Made by a program: the position numbers and the translations under genes. From NCBI GenBank assembly GCA_052034865.1, contig JBPOIC010000003.1, positions 1-64,000 on the forward strand: DNA of 64,000 bases. The letters are read 5' to 3'. Shown here one piece after another: positions 53,008-63,334 of the stretch (positions are counted from its first letter, which is position 1; every line of letters starts with the position of its first letter). The DNA is from JBPOIC01 sp052034865 (GTDB taxonomy: Bacteria > UBA10199 > JADFYH01). The notes beneath the pieces were generated by a model, which was not told the origin of the DNA, did no database searches, and saw nothing but the letters and a program-made list of their open reading frames with translations.

Positions 53008-54474
53008 ATGGCTCTTGAGATCCGCCAAAATCTAAAGCTGTCTCAGCAGCTTGTTATTACTCCCCAACTTCAGCAATCCATTAAACTGCTTCAGCTTTCC
53101 CGAATGGAACTGTTGGAAACCGTTCATAATGAACTTCTTGAAAATCCCGTCCTCGAAGAAGATCCCGAAACCGAAGAAAAACTCGCCAAACCGGAAGTAA
53201 AATCCGAAGAATCCGAAACGCAGGATCCGTCTGAACTTGAAAAGAAGGTCGTTGAAAGTCAGGAGGTCATGACGGAGAAAAATGGTGAGGTCAAAGAACC
53301 CCAGGAATTTGATTGGGAAAACTATCTGAATACCTACAATGCTCCTGAGCATATCTCGGGAGGTCTCGAAGAACTTCCTTCCTACGAAAACACTTTAAGT
53401 CAAAAAACGAATCTGACCGACCATCTTCTGTGGCAGCTCCATCTTTCCAATTTTACGAAAGAAGAAGAGGAGTTAGGGGCTTATGTAATCAGCAGCATCA
53501 ACGATGATGGATATTTACAGGATCCCCTCGAGGAAATTGCCGAAAAGGCTGGGGTGCCGCTGGAAAAAGTCGAGTATCTTCTCCAAAGGATTCAAAAATT
53601 TGATCCACCCGGGGTGGGCGCGCGTGATTTGAAAGAGTGTCTTTTGCTCCAAATCCGCTTCCTAACCCAAGATCGTGCTTTACTGGAAAAGCTGGTTTCC
53701 AATCATTTTGGACTATTAGAAATCAAGGACTATCGCCGCATTGCCAGAGAGATGAAAATCCCTATGGACCAGGTGTTACATCTGGCCAAGCTTATCCACG
53801 AATGCGAGCCCCGTCCGGGTCGGCCCTACTCCCAGTCTTCTGCCCAATACATCACTCCAGATGCATATGTTTACAAAGTGGGAGAAGAATGGGTGGTGGT
53901 TCTCAATGAGGATGGGCTACCAAAACTCCAGATTTCCAATTTCTACCGCAACATGATTCCCACGATGAAATCGCAGGATGAAACCAAGGATTATCTGCAA
54001 ACCAAGCTGCGCTCGGCCCTTTGGTTTATCAAAAGCATTCATCAGCGCCAGCGCACGCTCTACAAGGTTCTCAAGGCGATTGTTAAGTTTCAGAAGGATT
54101 TTTTTGAGAAAGGAATCGAACATCTCAAACCGATGATATTACGCGATGTTGCCGAAGAAATCAGCATGCACGAATCCACGGTTTCCCGCGTGACGACCCA
54201 TAAGTATGTGCACACTCCGCGGGGCATTTATGAGCTGAAATACTTTTTCAATAGTGGACTTCAGACCAGTGAGGGTGAGTCGGTCGCCAACGAGACCATT
54301 AAAGACAGAATTCGACAGATTATCAGTCAGGAAAACCCCAAATCGCCTCTTTCCGATCAGGAGATCGCGGAAATGCTCAAATCGAGCAAGATTGAAATTG
54401 CCAGACGTACTGTCGCAAAATATAGAGAAATGGCTGGGATTTTATCCTCTTCAAAACGCAAGCAGCTCTTTTAA
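53008..54474 (+). CDS. rpoN: RNA polymerase sigma-54 factor
   Basis: This 488-residue protein begins MALEIRQNLKLSQQL. Region I is Gln/Leu-rich (LSQQLVITPQLQQSIKLLQL) and contacts activators. An acidic region II spans about residues 50-105. The core-binding domain, the helix-turn-helix area (HESTVSRVTTHKYV) and the RpoN box ARRTVAKYRE lie near the C-terminus. It directs transcription at -24/-12 promoters, always needing an NtrC-type activator such as the one at 31165-32583. It heads the rpoN-hpf-ptsN-hprK cluster, an arrangement common in proteobacteria. The ATG at 53008 is preferred over in-frame upstream options. Confidence 0.98.
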   Translation: MALEIRQNLKLSQQLVITPQLQQSIKLLQLSRMELLETVHNELLENPVLEEDPETEEKLAKPEVKSEESETQDPSELEKKVVESQEVMTEKNGEVKEPQEFDWENYLNTYNAPEHISGGLEELPSYENTLSQKTNLTDHLLWQLHLSNFTKEEEELGAYVISSINDDGYLQDPLEEIAEKAGVPLEKVEYLLQRIQKFDPPGVGARDLKECLLLQIRFLTQDRALLEKLVSNHFGLLEIKDYRRIAREMKIPMDQVLHLAKLIHECEPRPGRPYSQSSAQYITPDAYVYKVGEEWVVVLNEDGLPKLQISNFYRNMIPTMKSQDETKDYLQTKLRSALWFIKSIHQRQRTLYKVLKAIVKFQKDFFEKGIEHLKPMILRDVAEEISMHESTVSRVTTHKYVHTPRGIYELKYFFNSGLQTSEGESVANETIKDRIRQIISQENPKSPLSDQEIAEMLKSSKIEIARRTVAKYREMAGILSSSKRKQLF

Positions 54475-54733
54475 ATGAATATAAACTTTCCCATTGGGCG
54501 ATATGCGCCGTTGAAATTCCTGAAGCAAATCCTCACGTGCATTTTAGCACGCTTAAGGTTTTCTTCAGAAATTTCGCCTCGCATCTCATCCTATTGAAAA
54601 AGTCCTAGAATAAATAGAGGTACCCTAAAGGCAGTGATGGCCTACCGAAGCGGACCTCCCTCTTCTTTAAGGTTGGAGGTGGTGAGGTTGTCTTCGACAC
54701 AAGGTCTCTTTGGAAAAACCCTCACTGATCGCT

Positions 54734-55078
54734 ATGCACATCCACACCACGTTCCGTCATATGGAACCGTCCGATGCCGTAAAAGAGTATACCGAGTCGA
54801 AATTACAGAAATTTTCGAAATACTTGCATGAGCCAATTGAAGTCCATGTGGTGTTTCAGGTTCAAAAACTCAGTCAATCTGCAGAAGTGACCGTAAGTGC
54901 CAAGAACTTCAGGTTTCATGGCGTAGAAGAATCCGAAAACCTGTATGCTTCCATTGATCTGGTTGCCTCCAAGATCGAGCGCCAGCTCAAGAAGCATAAA
55001 GAGAAGATCAAGGAGCATAAGTCGACTTTGGGAACGCGAGAGGTGGCGACTCTTCTGAATGAGGAAGAGACGGTTTAG
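54734..55078 (+). CDS. hpf: Ribosome hibernation promoting factor, short form
   Basis: This 114-residue HPF/RaiA-type protein begins MHIHTTFRHMEPSDAVKEYT. It continues with LQKFSKYLHEPIEVHVVFQV and ends in a charged helix (IERQLKKHKEKIKEHKS) plus a short tail. It binds the 30S decoding region and supports inactive ribosome dimers in starvation. The length fits the short form that usually works with RMF, although RMF is mainly gammaproteobacterial. The 259 bp gap after rpoN suggests its own promoter. The start at ATG 54734 is supported by homology; an in-frame GTG/TTG-type option lies at 54710. Confidence 0.95.
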   Translation: MHIHTTFRHMEPSDAVKEYTESKLQKFSKYLHEPIEVHVVFQVQKLSQSAEVTVSAKNFRFHGVEESENLYASIDLVASKIERQLKKHKEKIKEHKSTLGTREVATLLNEEETV

Positions 55079-55267
55079 TTTCCCATCGCAAGATTTAAGC
55101 AGGGATGAGCTTATCCATGTCCGATTTTTATTCTTTCAATGTACTGTAAGAGTAAAAGGACTTCCTTTCCTTCTTGCTGAAAAGAGATCGGTTGCTGTAA
55201 CTCGAAAATGAAAACATGCATCATTGGATAGAGTTATCGTTCGATCGATTTAGAGAAGAGTCAGTCC

Positions 55268-55729
55268 ATGAAATTAACTTCAATCCTGGCCAAAGAAGCC
55301 ATTACCCCCCAGCTTGCATCCTCGGAAGCACAGGATGTGCTGAGGGAACTTGCGAAGTCTCTGGTAAAATCAGATCCTTCTTTGGGTTATCAGGAAGTAT
55401 ACAATATTCTGCTTGAGCGTGAGCGGTTGGGGAGCACAGGAATAGGGAGTGGAGTTGCTATTCCCCACGGCAAGCTTGCTTCGGCAAAAAAAATTATTGC
55501 CTGTTTTGGAAAAAGTCAGGAAGGAATCGACTTTAAATCCCAGGATGGTGAACCGACCCATCTGTTCTTTGCCCTCATTGCCCCTGAAAATTCAGCGGGT
55601 CTTCATTTAAAAGTTTTGGCCAAGCTTTCTCGCCTTTTGAAAGACAGGGCCTTTCGTGAACAATTGCTTTGTTCATCCAGTGTGGATGAAATCTTTCGGA
55701 TTCTCTCTCGGGAAGATGATAGGGATTAG
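55268..55729 (+). CDS. ptsN: PTS nitrogen regulatory protein EIIA-Ntr
   Basis: This 153-residue EIIA of the fructose/mannitol fold begins MKLTSILAKEAITPQLAS. The phosphoacceptor histidine lies in GSGVAIPHGKL (about residue 66), followed by the family motif FFALIAPENSAGLHLKVLAKLSRLL. It accepts phosphate from the HPr homologue and regulates potassium, nitrogen and envelope functions by protein contacts. It has no fused EIIB or EIIC. It lies between hpf and hprK, with all other phosphorelay members just downstream. Confidence 0.95.
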   Translation: MKLTSILAKEAITPQLASSEAQDVLRELAKSLVKSDPSLGYQEVYNILLERERLGSTGIGSGVAIPHGKLASAKKIIACFGKSQEGIDFKSQDGEPTHLFFALIAPENSAGLHLKVLAKLSRLLKDRAFREQLLCSSSVDEIFRILSREDDRD

Positions 55730-55945
55730 CCCCTCATAATGCTATTTTGAAAAGCAGGACTCCACCCGTTCTTTCCTTAGTTAAGATAATTTTGCTATTT
55801 TCTGTCCTTCGGGTTCAGGGTAGCGAAGGATCCAACAAGGATCCATTAAGTTTTTTAAACAGCGCCTGTTTTCCAGACGCACGTCTCTACCGCTCGCTCC
55901 CTGGTTTTCCTAAAATGGGTTACACTAAAGAATGGATACCTTTCT

Positions 55946-56914
55946 ATGATTAGTATTCAGGTAGCCGATCTTCTTAGAGACAGCGAATACAATCTTAATC
56001 TTGAGCTCATTGCGGGAAGAAAAGGGCTTGGGAAAAAGATTACGATTCCGCGTATTCAAAAACCGGGGCTTGCCTTAACAGGGGATGTTTCCAATCTTCA
56101 CTCCGGTCGTATACAGATCCTAGGCAAATCCGAAATCTCCTACCTTCAATCACTTCCCAAGAAAAAACTGCAAGAAATCGTTCAGAAAATCTGTCAGGTC
56201 GATTTGGCCTGCATGGTTGTCTCACGGGGAAACCCAATCCCGGAGGTTCTCATTCAGGAAGCCGAAGCAAACCAGATTCCTCTTTTCTCAAGCAATCTTT
56301 TAACTAGCACTTTCGTGAATCGGGTGGGTCGATTTCTAGAGGACAAATTGACTGCATCCACAACGCTGCACGGGGTTCTCATTGATGTGTTTGGGGTTGG
56401 AATTCTCATCACTGGAAAAAGCGGGATGGGAAAAAGCGAATGTGCTCTCGATCTCATTTTGCGCGGTCATCGTCTAGTCGCCGATGACGTCGTCGAGATC
56501 AAGAAAAAGCCGCCCTTTACCCTCAAAGGGATGGGGACCGGCATTATCAAACACCACATGGAAATCCGGGGTTTGGGAATCATCAACATCAAAGATCTCT
56601 TCGGAATTGCCGCCACGCGTGATCATAAAGTCATCGAGATCGTGGTCGAGTTGGTCGAGTGGAATCCGAACGAAGAATATGATCGGTTGGGAATTGAAGA
56701 ACAGAAGTTTTCCATTCTCGACATCAAGGTTCCTTATCTGAAACTTCCTGTTCGGCCTGGAAGAAATCTCACGACCTTAATTGAGGTGGCCGCCCGAAAC
56801 CATTTGTTAAAACTCAAAGGACACTTCTCTGCCCAGGAATTTCAGGATCGGCTCAACCGAGAAATTCTAGCCCAGGAGAAGTTGAATAAGACGGTGTGGA
56901 GTTCGTTAGAATAG
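55946..56914 (+). CDS. hprK: HPr kinase/phosphorylase
   Basis: This 322-residue bifunctional enzyme phosphorylates and dephosphorylates the regulatory serine of HPr. The N-terminal domain (1-130) is the variable DRTGG-like part. The catalytic domain has Walker A GKSGMGKSECALDL (about residues 154-167), the ADDVVEI segment with catalytic acidic residues, and the family signature EIRGLGIINIKDLFG. In Gram-negatives it is usually linked with rpoN-ptsN and an incomplete PTS, as here. The HPr encoded at 57532 carries the matching serine. A 216 bp gap separates ptsN from hprK. Confidence 0.97.
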   Translation: MISIQVADLLRDSEYNLNLELIAGRKGLGKKITIPRIQKPGLALTGDVSNLHSGRIQILGKSEISYLQSLPKKKLQEIVQKICQVDLACMVVSRGNPIPEVLIQEAEANQIPLFSSNLLTSTFVNRVGRFLEDKLTASTTLHGVLIDVFGVGILITGKSGMGKSECALDLILRGHRLVADDVVEIKKKPPFTLKGMGTGIIKHHMEIRGLGIINIKDLFGIAATRDHKVIEIVVELVEWNPNEEYDRLGIEEQKFSILDIKVPYLKLPVRPGRNLTTLIEVAARNHLLKLKGHFSAQEFQDRLNREILAQEKLNKTVWSSLE

Positions 56915-57038
56915 GGGGATTCCTTAAACTGGGACATGTTGTCCAAAGGCGGATCAGGATGAGGGGGCGGCCCGCCTGTGGTAGAGACGAAGTAATCCAG
57001 TTTTTTTCTGTTACCTGAATTCTTTCGGATTCTGTGTT

Positions 57039-57112
57039 CCTCCCCTTCTTTGGAGGGGTGCCCATCAGGGCGTGGTGGTACTGCTTATAAATTGGATTCA
57101 AGGTTTTCTTCT
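57039..57112. repeat. Dispersed palindromic repeat, family B, copy 2
   Basis: CCTCCCC/GGAGGGG hairpin, GGTGCCCATCAGGG, then GGATTCAAGGTTTTCTTCTG. It matches 8821-8885 with an extra GCGTGGTGGTACTG segment. It sits just upstream of the EIIA gene at 57131 and inside its transcript leader. Confidence 0.65.
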
Positions 57113-57130
57113 GAATCTTTATATGATTTT

Positions 57131-57526
57131 ATGAAAGTCGGCATTATTCTCATCACTCACGGAAATATCGGCATGGAGCTCATTCATGCTACGGAGGAGG
57201 TTTTGAAAGAAAAAACTCCCATCCAAACGATTTCCGTTCTTCACTCCGACACTCCCGAGCATTATCGTCAACTTCTCTCCGAAACGATTGACGAGCGTGA
57301 GCAGGGAGCAGGGGTTTTACTTCTGACCGATCTGTTTGGCGCAACACCTTCCAATCTCTGTCTGCCCTTTTTGAAAAAAGACAAAATCGAGCTGATCGGA
57401 GGTATCAACCTTCCCATGCTTATCAAACTCTCTACCTATCCAGGAAACCCTACCCTCCGCGAGCTAGTCGATTTTATTGCGCCTTATGGTCAGCGCAATA
57501 TTCTCCAGGTGGGTGAGGATCATTAA
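57131..57526 (+). CDS. PTS EIIA component, mannose family type
   Basis: This 131-residue EIIA domain begins MKVGIILITHGNIGMEL with the phosphoacceptor His10 in the conserved ITHG. The second hallmark is VLLLTDLFGATPSNLC (about residues 64-79), and INLPMLIKL closes the core. It is encoded alone, without the EIIB, EIIC or EIID usually paired with it, so it probably has a regulatory role. Similar stand-alone ManX-type proteins follow hprK in many alpha- and deltaproteobacteria. The start at ATG 57131 lies just after repeat family B. The gap to HPr is five bases. Confidence 0.92.
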   Translation: MKVGIILITHGNIGMELIHATEEVLKEKTPIQTISVLHSDTPEHYRQLLSETIDEREQGAGVLLLTDLFGATPSNLCLPFLKKDKIELIGGINLPMLIKLSTYPGNPTLRELVDFIAPYGQRNILQVGEDH

Positions 57527-57531
57527 CACCC

Positions 57532-57807
57532 ATGCACACTCTCACCAAAGTTTTCACCGTCTCCAACAAGCTGGGTCTTCATGCACGTGCGGCTGCACAG
57601 CTTGTCAAAACCATGGGACGATTTCAGTCCGAGGTCAGCATTACCTCCCGGAAACAAACCATTAATGGAAAATCGATTATGGGAGTGCTCATGCTGGCAG
57701 CCTCCCAGGGAACCAAAATCTCGGTCACCGTCAAAGGAAACGATGCAGAAGATGTCCTCCGTGCCTTTGAAGAGTTGATCAATAACCGATTTGGCGAAGA
57801 ATCATGA
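57532..57807 (+). CDS. ptsH: Phosphocarrier protein HPr (NPr-type)
   Basis: This 91-residue protein carries the EI phosphorylation site His17 in KLGLHARAAA and the HprK target Ser48 in INGKSIMGVLML. Both sites are intact, so it can be controlled at two residues. Ala replaces the usual proline after HAR, common in HPr proteins of this regulatory type. It moves phosphate from EI to the EIIA proteins. Its stop overlaps the ptsI start (ATGA), which indicates translational coupling. Confidence 0.96.
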   Translation: MHTLTKVFTVSNKLGLHARAAAQLVKTMGRFQSEVSITSRKQTINGKSIMGVLMLAASQGTKISVTVKGNDAEDVLRAFEELINNRFGEES

Positions 57808-59582
57808 GCTTAAGGCGGACCTCTGCATTGCCATCGAAACCTCTTCACATCCGTGGGATTCCTGCGGCTCCAGGCATGGCGATGGGTCCGGTCTATCTTC
57901 TTGAAAAATCCCGCATCTCCATTGTGCAGTACTGGATCTCCGATAAAGAGGTATCCGGAGAAATCCAACGCTTTAAAATCGCGATTGAAAAAACAAAGGC
58001 CGAACTCTCAAAAATTCGCGATCGACTGTGCCGTTATGAAGGCGGGACTCAGATCGGCATTCTTGAGAGCTATCAGATGATTTTGCAGGATGAGCTTCTC
58101 ATCGAAAACACCCTCAAATCCATTCAACGCGAAAGGATCAATGCCGAGTGGGCCCTTGAAAAAACCTTTGAGCAACTCAAAAAGGTTTTTATCAATTTTG
58201 ATGAAGAATATTTCCGTGAGCGCACCAGTGATATTCTTTATGTGAGTGAGCGGATTTTAAAAAACCTTGCCGGAAAACCGGAAGATCCCACTTTCAAAAT
58301 TCCTCCCCACTCTATCATCATTGCCCACGATCTTTCTCCTGCCGACACCGCTCAGCTTACCAAATTTCACATTGGAGGTTTTATCACCGAAGTGGGTGGA
58401 AGCACCTCGCACACGGCTATCATTGCCCGTGCGCTTCATATTCCAGCCTTGGTGGGTTGCTCGAAAATCACACGACGGGTTCGGAGGGGCGAAAAAATCA
58501 TCCTCCAGGGAGATCAGGGACTTGCGATTTTAAGACCCGATTCAGAAACCATCCGCAAGTTCAATATCGCCTACCGGCAGGGGGTGAACCTTGAAAAAAA
58601 TCTTCTGAAGGATGCGCACTTGCCGGCAGAAACCCGCGATGGTTTTCGCATCCGTCTGTTGGCAAATATGGAATTGTTAGAGGAGATGGACTCCATCAAG
58701 CTTTACGGAGCCGAAGGCATCGGTCTTTATCGAACAGAATTTCTTTATTTGAACCGAAAGGATTTTCCGAATGAAGAGGAGCATTTTTGCCATTACCAGC
58801 AAATTCTAAAGTCCATGCATCCCAAGACGGCGATTTTTAGAACCCTCGATATGGGAGGTGACAAACTGCCGACGACTCATCCTTATCCCCGAGAAGAAAA
58901 CCCTGCGTTGGGGCTTCGCGCGATTCGACTTTGTTTTCGGGAAAAAGAAATTTTTAAGACTCAACTCAAAGCCTTGTTGCGGGCAAGCCCACTGGGAAAG
59001 ATGAAGATTTTGCTGCCCATGATTACAAGCCTTAATGAGGTCCTGCAGGTAAAAAAACTCATCGCAGATCTTAAACGCGAATTGGAAGAGCAAAAACTGG
59101 CGTATGATCCTGATATCAAACTGGGAGTGATGATCGAGGCGCCCGCGGCTGTTCTGATTGCAGAGGAGCTTGCTCAAGAGATTGATTTTTTTAGCATTGG
59201 GACCAACGATCTGATCCAGTACAGTCTGGCTGTCGATCGTGCGAATGAAAATGTGGCCCATCTTTACCGCCCTTTTCATCCTGCCATTTTAAGAATGATT
59301 CGACATGTGACCGAGGTGGGAAAAAAACACGAAATTCCGGTTGAAGTCTGTGGAGAGGTTGCCAGCGAGCCGCTATTCATCCTGATTCTTTTAGGATTGG
59401 GTCTTTCCGAGCTTTCGATGAATGCCGTGTCGATCCCTCGGGTCAAACGCATCATTCGATCTCTTTACTTCAAAGATGCCCAGGCCCTCGTCCAAAAGGT
59501 TCTTGGGATGAAAAACGAAAATGAGATTGAGGCTTACGTCAAAAAAGAGATGCGTCGTCTCATCCCTTCGCAGAAGCCCTGA
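57804..59582 (+). CDS. ptsI: Phosphoenolpyruvate-protein phosphotransferase, enzyme I
   Basis: This 592-residue enzyme starts the phosphorelay from phosphoenolpyruvate. The HPr-binding and swivel domains contain the active histidine in GGSTSHTAIIARAL (about residue 203). The PEP-binding barrel has GIGLYRTEFLYL, LDMGGDKLPT, FSIGTNDLIQYSLAVDR and the catalytic cysteine in VEVCGEVASEP. No GAF domain is fused, so it is a standard EI rather than EI-Ntr (PtsP). The N-terminus has about 15 extra residues (SLRRTSALPSKPLH) before the family start. It overlaps the HPr gene by four bases and ends the phosphorelay cluster. Confidence 0.97.
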   Translation: MSLRRTSALPSKPLHIRGIPAAPGMAMGPVYLLEKSRISIVQYWISDKEVSGEIQRFKIAIEKTKAELSKIRDRLCRYEGGTQIGILESYQMILQDELLIENTLKSIQRERINAEWALEKTFEQLKKVFINFDEEYFRERTSDILYVSERILKNLAGKPEDPTFKIPPHSIIIAHDLSPADTAQLTKFHIGGFITEVGGSTSHTAIIARALHIPALVGCSKITRRVRRGEKIILQGDQGLAILRPDSETIRKFNIAYRQGVNLEKNLLKDAHLPAETRDGFRIRLLANMELLEEMDSIKLYGAEGIGLYRTEFLYLNRKDFPNEEEHFCHYQQILKSMHPKTAIFRTLDMGGDKLPTTHPYPREENPALGLRAIRLCFREKEIFKTQLKALLRASPLGKMKILLPMITSLNEVLQVKKLIADLKRELEEQKLAYDPDIKLGVMIEAPAAVLIAEELAQEIDFFSIGTNDLIQYSLAVDRANENVAHLYRPFHPAILRMIRHVTEVGKKHEIPVEVCGEVASEPLFILILLGLGLSELSMNAVSIPRVKRIIRSLYFKDAQALVQKVLGMKNENEIEAYVKKEMRRLIPSQKP

Positions 59583-59683
59583 TTTGCTGATTTTGAGACT
59601 TGACCTTCTCTACATCGTTTCGCTACCTTGCGACCCATTTCATACACATCCCATCACTTCAAACAAAAAAGGAAGCCTTGATT

Positions 59684-60853
59684 ATGTCTGTGAGCCCTAC
59701 TCTTTTTACCAGTGAATCCGTCACCGAAGGTCATCCGGATAAAATCGCCGATCAGATCTCCGATGGAGTTCTGGATGCGATTTTAACTCAAGATCCCAAG
59801 GCACGGGTTGCCTGTGAATCCCTGATCACCACTGGTTTTTTACTTATTGCCGGAGAAATCACGACCAAAGCCAAAGTCGATTACACCGAAATCGCACGCA
59901 ACACGATTCGTGAAATCGGTTACGACGACAGCCGCAAGGGCTTTGATTATCAAACCTGCGGAGTGGTGGTATCCATCGGTCAGCAATCCCCCGATATTTC
60001 CATGGGAGTCACCGAAGGTGAAGGCCTGTTTAAAGAACAGGGCGCAGGAGATCAGGGTCTGATGTTTGGTTTTGCCTGTGATGAAACCCCCGAGCTCATG
60101 CCCGCTCCCATTGATTACTCACACCGTTTGGCTTCCAAGCTCACCGAGCTGAGAAAAAATGGAACGCTTCCTTTCTTAAGACCCGATGGGAAAACACAGG
60201 TCACGATCCAGTATGAAGGATATCGTCCTGTCCGGATCGATACCGTGGTGGTTTCTTCCCAACATTCTCCCGAGGTTTCTCACGCCGAGCTTAAAAATGC
60301 GATCATTGAAGAAGTGATCAAGAAAACCCTTCCGATTGAACTCCTAGATTCCAAAACAACCTATCTCATCAATCCTACCGGTCGGTTTGTCGTCGGGGGT
60401 CCTCAAGGCGATTGTGGGCTGACGGGTCGCAAGATCATCGTCGATACGTACGGCGGCATGGGCCGTCACGGAGGAGGAGCCTTCTCTGGAAAAGATCCTT
60501 CGAAGGTCGATCGTTCTGCCTGTTATATGGCACGCTATGTGGCCAAAAACGTGGTGGCCAGCGGAGCAGCTGCACGCTGTGAACTGCAGGTCGCTTATGC
60601 CATTGGCTATCCCGAACCCGTGAGTGTGTTGGTCAATACCTTTGGAACCGAGAAAGTCGCTCCCGAAAAAATTGCCAAGGCCGTTCGCGAAATATTTTCA
60701 CTCAAGCCCGCCGGCATTATCCAGTCTCTCGACCTTTTACGTCCGATCTACAAAAAGACAGCCGCTTATGGGCACTTTGGTCGATCGATTCCGGAATTTA
60801 CGTGGGAGAAAACGGATAAGGCCGAAATCCTGAAAAAGGCGCTGGGACTTTAA
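59684..60853 (+). CDS. metK: S-adenosylmethionine synthetase
   Basis: This 389-residue enzyme makes S-adenosylmethionine from methionine and ATP. It begins MSVSPTLFTSESVTEGHPDK, with the ATP-binding hexapeptide GAGDQG (residues about 120-125) and the P-loop-like GGGAFSGKDPSKVDRSA. Length and motifs are standard. The ATG at 59684 is chosen by homology; an in-frame start at 59600 would add 28 residues. No SAM riboswitch is visible in the 101 bp before it. It is followed by ahcY. Its product feeds methylation and radical SAM enzymes such as the one at 10721-12082. Confidence 0.98.
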   Translation: MSVSPTLFTSESVTEGHPDKIADQISDGVLDAILTQDPKARVACESLITTGFLLIAGEITTKAKVDYTEIARNTIREIGYDDSRKGFDYQTCGVVVSIGQQSPDISMGVTEGEGLFKEQGAGDQGLMFGFACDETPELMPAPIDYSHRLASKLTELRKNGTLPFLRPDGKTQVTIQYEGYRPVRIDTVVVSSQHSPEVSHAELKNAIIEEVIKKTLPIELLDSKTTYLINPTGRFVVGGPQGDCGLTGRKIIVDTYGGMGRHGGGAFSGKDPSKVDRSACYMARYVAKNVVASGAAARCELQVAYAIGYPEPVSVLVNTFGTEKVAPEKIAKAVREIFSLKPAGIIQSLDLLRPIYKKTAAYGHFGRSIPEFTWEKTDKAEILKKALGL

Positions 60854-60879
60854 TTTACTCATTTATTTATTCTTTAGAC

Positions 60880-60898
60880 GATCTGTCTCTTTCAGATC
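60880..60898 (+). other. Small hairpin between metK and ahcY
   Basis: GATCTG (60880-60885) and CAGATC (60893-60898) form a six-pair stem with a seven-base loop, followed by ATCTTCTTTTTG. It may attenuate transcription or protect the metK mRNA end. The T-run is interrupted, so a real terminator is not claimed. Confidence 0.35.
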
Positions 60899-60922
60899 AT
60901 CTTCTTTTTGAAAGGAAGATTC

Positions 60923-62239
<1,317 letters not shown>

Positions 62240-62866
62240 GCCCTCTTTTGCTTGATCCAATAATCAAATTAGATACCTTAATCGGCGAGTTTCTGTTTTG
62301 AATTTACTCCATTCTACAATTTTTCGTTTGGTTGGAAAGTCTTTGTGTCCGCAAAGATTTATACAATGAGATGAGCCATATTCTCTGAAGGATTTCATTT
62401 CTCACCGGGGCTATCGGTTTGGATAGTCCCGTAAGAAAATTACGATTCAGCTTTATTTCCGAGTTCCCACATTAATTTATTCGATTCATTTGGGATCTTT
62501 TGCTTCTTCAGGTTTTATCCAACTTTTCCAATTTATTCTTTCCTCTACTAACCCTGAAGTTTTCCAACCTCCTTTCAATCCATCCACCTACATTTTCTGT
62601 CCAGCTCCTCGTTTAAAGTTCTAAAAAACAGAATATAAATGGATAAAAAAGAGTAATTATTTATTTTTATATGGATAAATAATTATCCTAATTATATTCT
62701 AAAATGGAGCTTTTTAATTCAGGATTAAAAATAAAAATAATATAAAAGTCTTTAAATTACAAATTCTTAGGCCCTATTATGGCCTGAAAATACAAGAAAA
62801 ATCCTGAGAAGAAAATGAATAGGCATGAAGCTTGCTGATTCTGCCTTTCTTCCATGAGAATTCTTT
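62240..62866. other. Long AT-rich leader region with two adjacent hairpins
   Basis: No gene is supported in 627 bp. CGGGGCTATC (62406-62415) pairs with GATAGTCCCG (62422-62431) over ten pairs including one G-U. It is immediately followed by CGTAA/TTACG (62430-62444). Beyond 62630 the sequence becomes extremely AT-rich (for example ATAATTATTT-like runs). The arrangement could be a small RNA or a long 5' leader of the response regulator gene. Confidence 0.45.
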
Positions 62867-63268
62867 ATGAAAATTCTGATCATTGACGACAAGCCCGATG
62901 CGCGCATGCTTTTGCGAGACATTCTCGAGCCTCTGAATTGTGAGGTAGAAGAAGAATCAAACTGTCTTGAAGCCTTAAACCGTCTTAAAACCAGCGAAAA
63001 ATTTGATTTAGTGATGATCGATTGGCGTACGCCCTGTATGAATGGTTATGAATTTGTCCAAGCGGTTCGAGCAGATCCAAACCTCCAATATCTTATTTTG
63101 GTCATGGTGACCGGTCTTTCTGATCTCGATCATGTAATCCAGGCATTTGATGCAGGTGTTAATGAGTATCTCGTTAAGCCTTTTACCAAGGCAATGGTGT
63201 TAGAAAAACTTCGTATGGTTGGGTTTGGCTTAGATCCAAAATCCTCTCCTGCCCCTATCTCCTACTAG
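62867..63268 (+). CDS. Single-domain response regulator (CheY-like)
   Basis: This 133-residue receiver domain has no output domain. The acidic pair is Asp7-Asp8 (MKILIIDDKPD), the phosphoacceptor Asp52 (VMIDWRTP), the switch residue Thr82 (VMVTGL) and the conserved Lys104 (YLVKPF). The last 15 residues are a Pro/Ser-rich tail. Such proteins act by contacting kinases, motors or diguanylate cyclases. No kinase is adjacent; the only histidine kinase in the window is at 7033-8766. The gene stands alone after a long AT-rich leader. Confidence 0.93.
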   Translation: MKILIIDDKPDARMLLRDILEPLNCEVEEESNCLEALNRLKTSEKFDLVMIDWRTPCMNGYEFVQAVRADPNLQYLILVMVTGLSDLDHVIQAFDAGVNEYLVKPFTKAMVLEKLRMVGFGLDPKSSPAPISY

Positions 63269-63334
63269 TATTTTTCCTAAATAATTTGATGAACTCGTTG
63301 ATTTTGCATGGAAATCTGATTATTTTCCTTTTTC

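Noticed and set aside
54634..54831. Frame with GGAGGT upstream of and overlapping hpf
   Set aside because: It runs into hpf in another frame, and its sequence is the shadow of hpf codons. The GGAGGT stretch is too far from a good start.
55747..55953. 68-codon frame between ptsN and hprK
   Set aside because: It has no ribosome binding site, no recognisable domain and an unlike-protein composition, and it overlaps the hprK start. It reads as leader sequence.
59583..59683. Possible SAM riboswitch before metK
   Set aside because: The 101 bp leader lacks the conserved core elements and hairpins of known SAM riboswitch classes.
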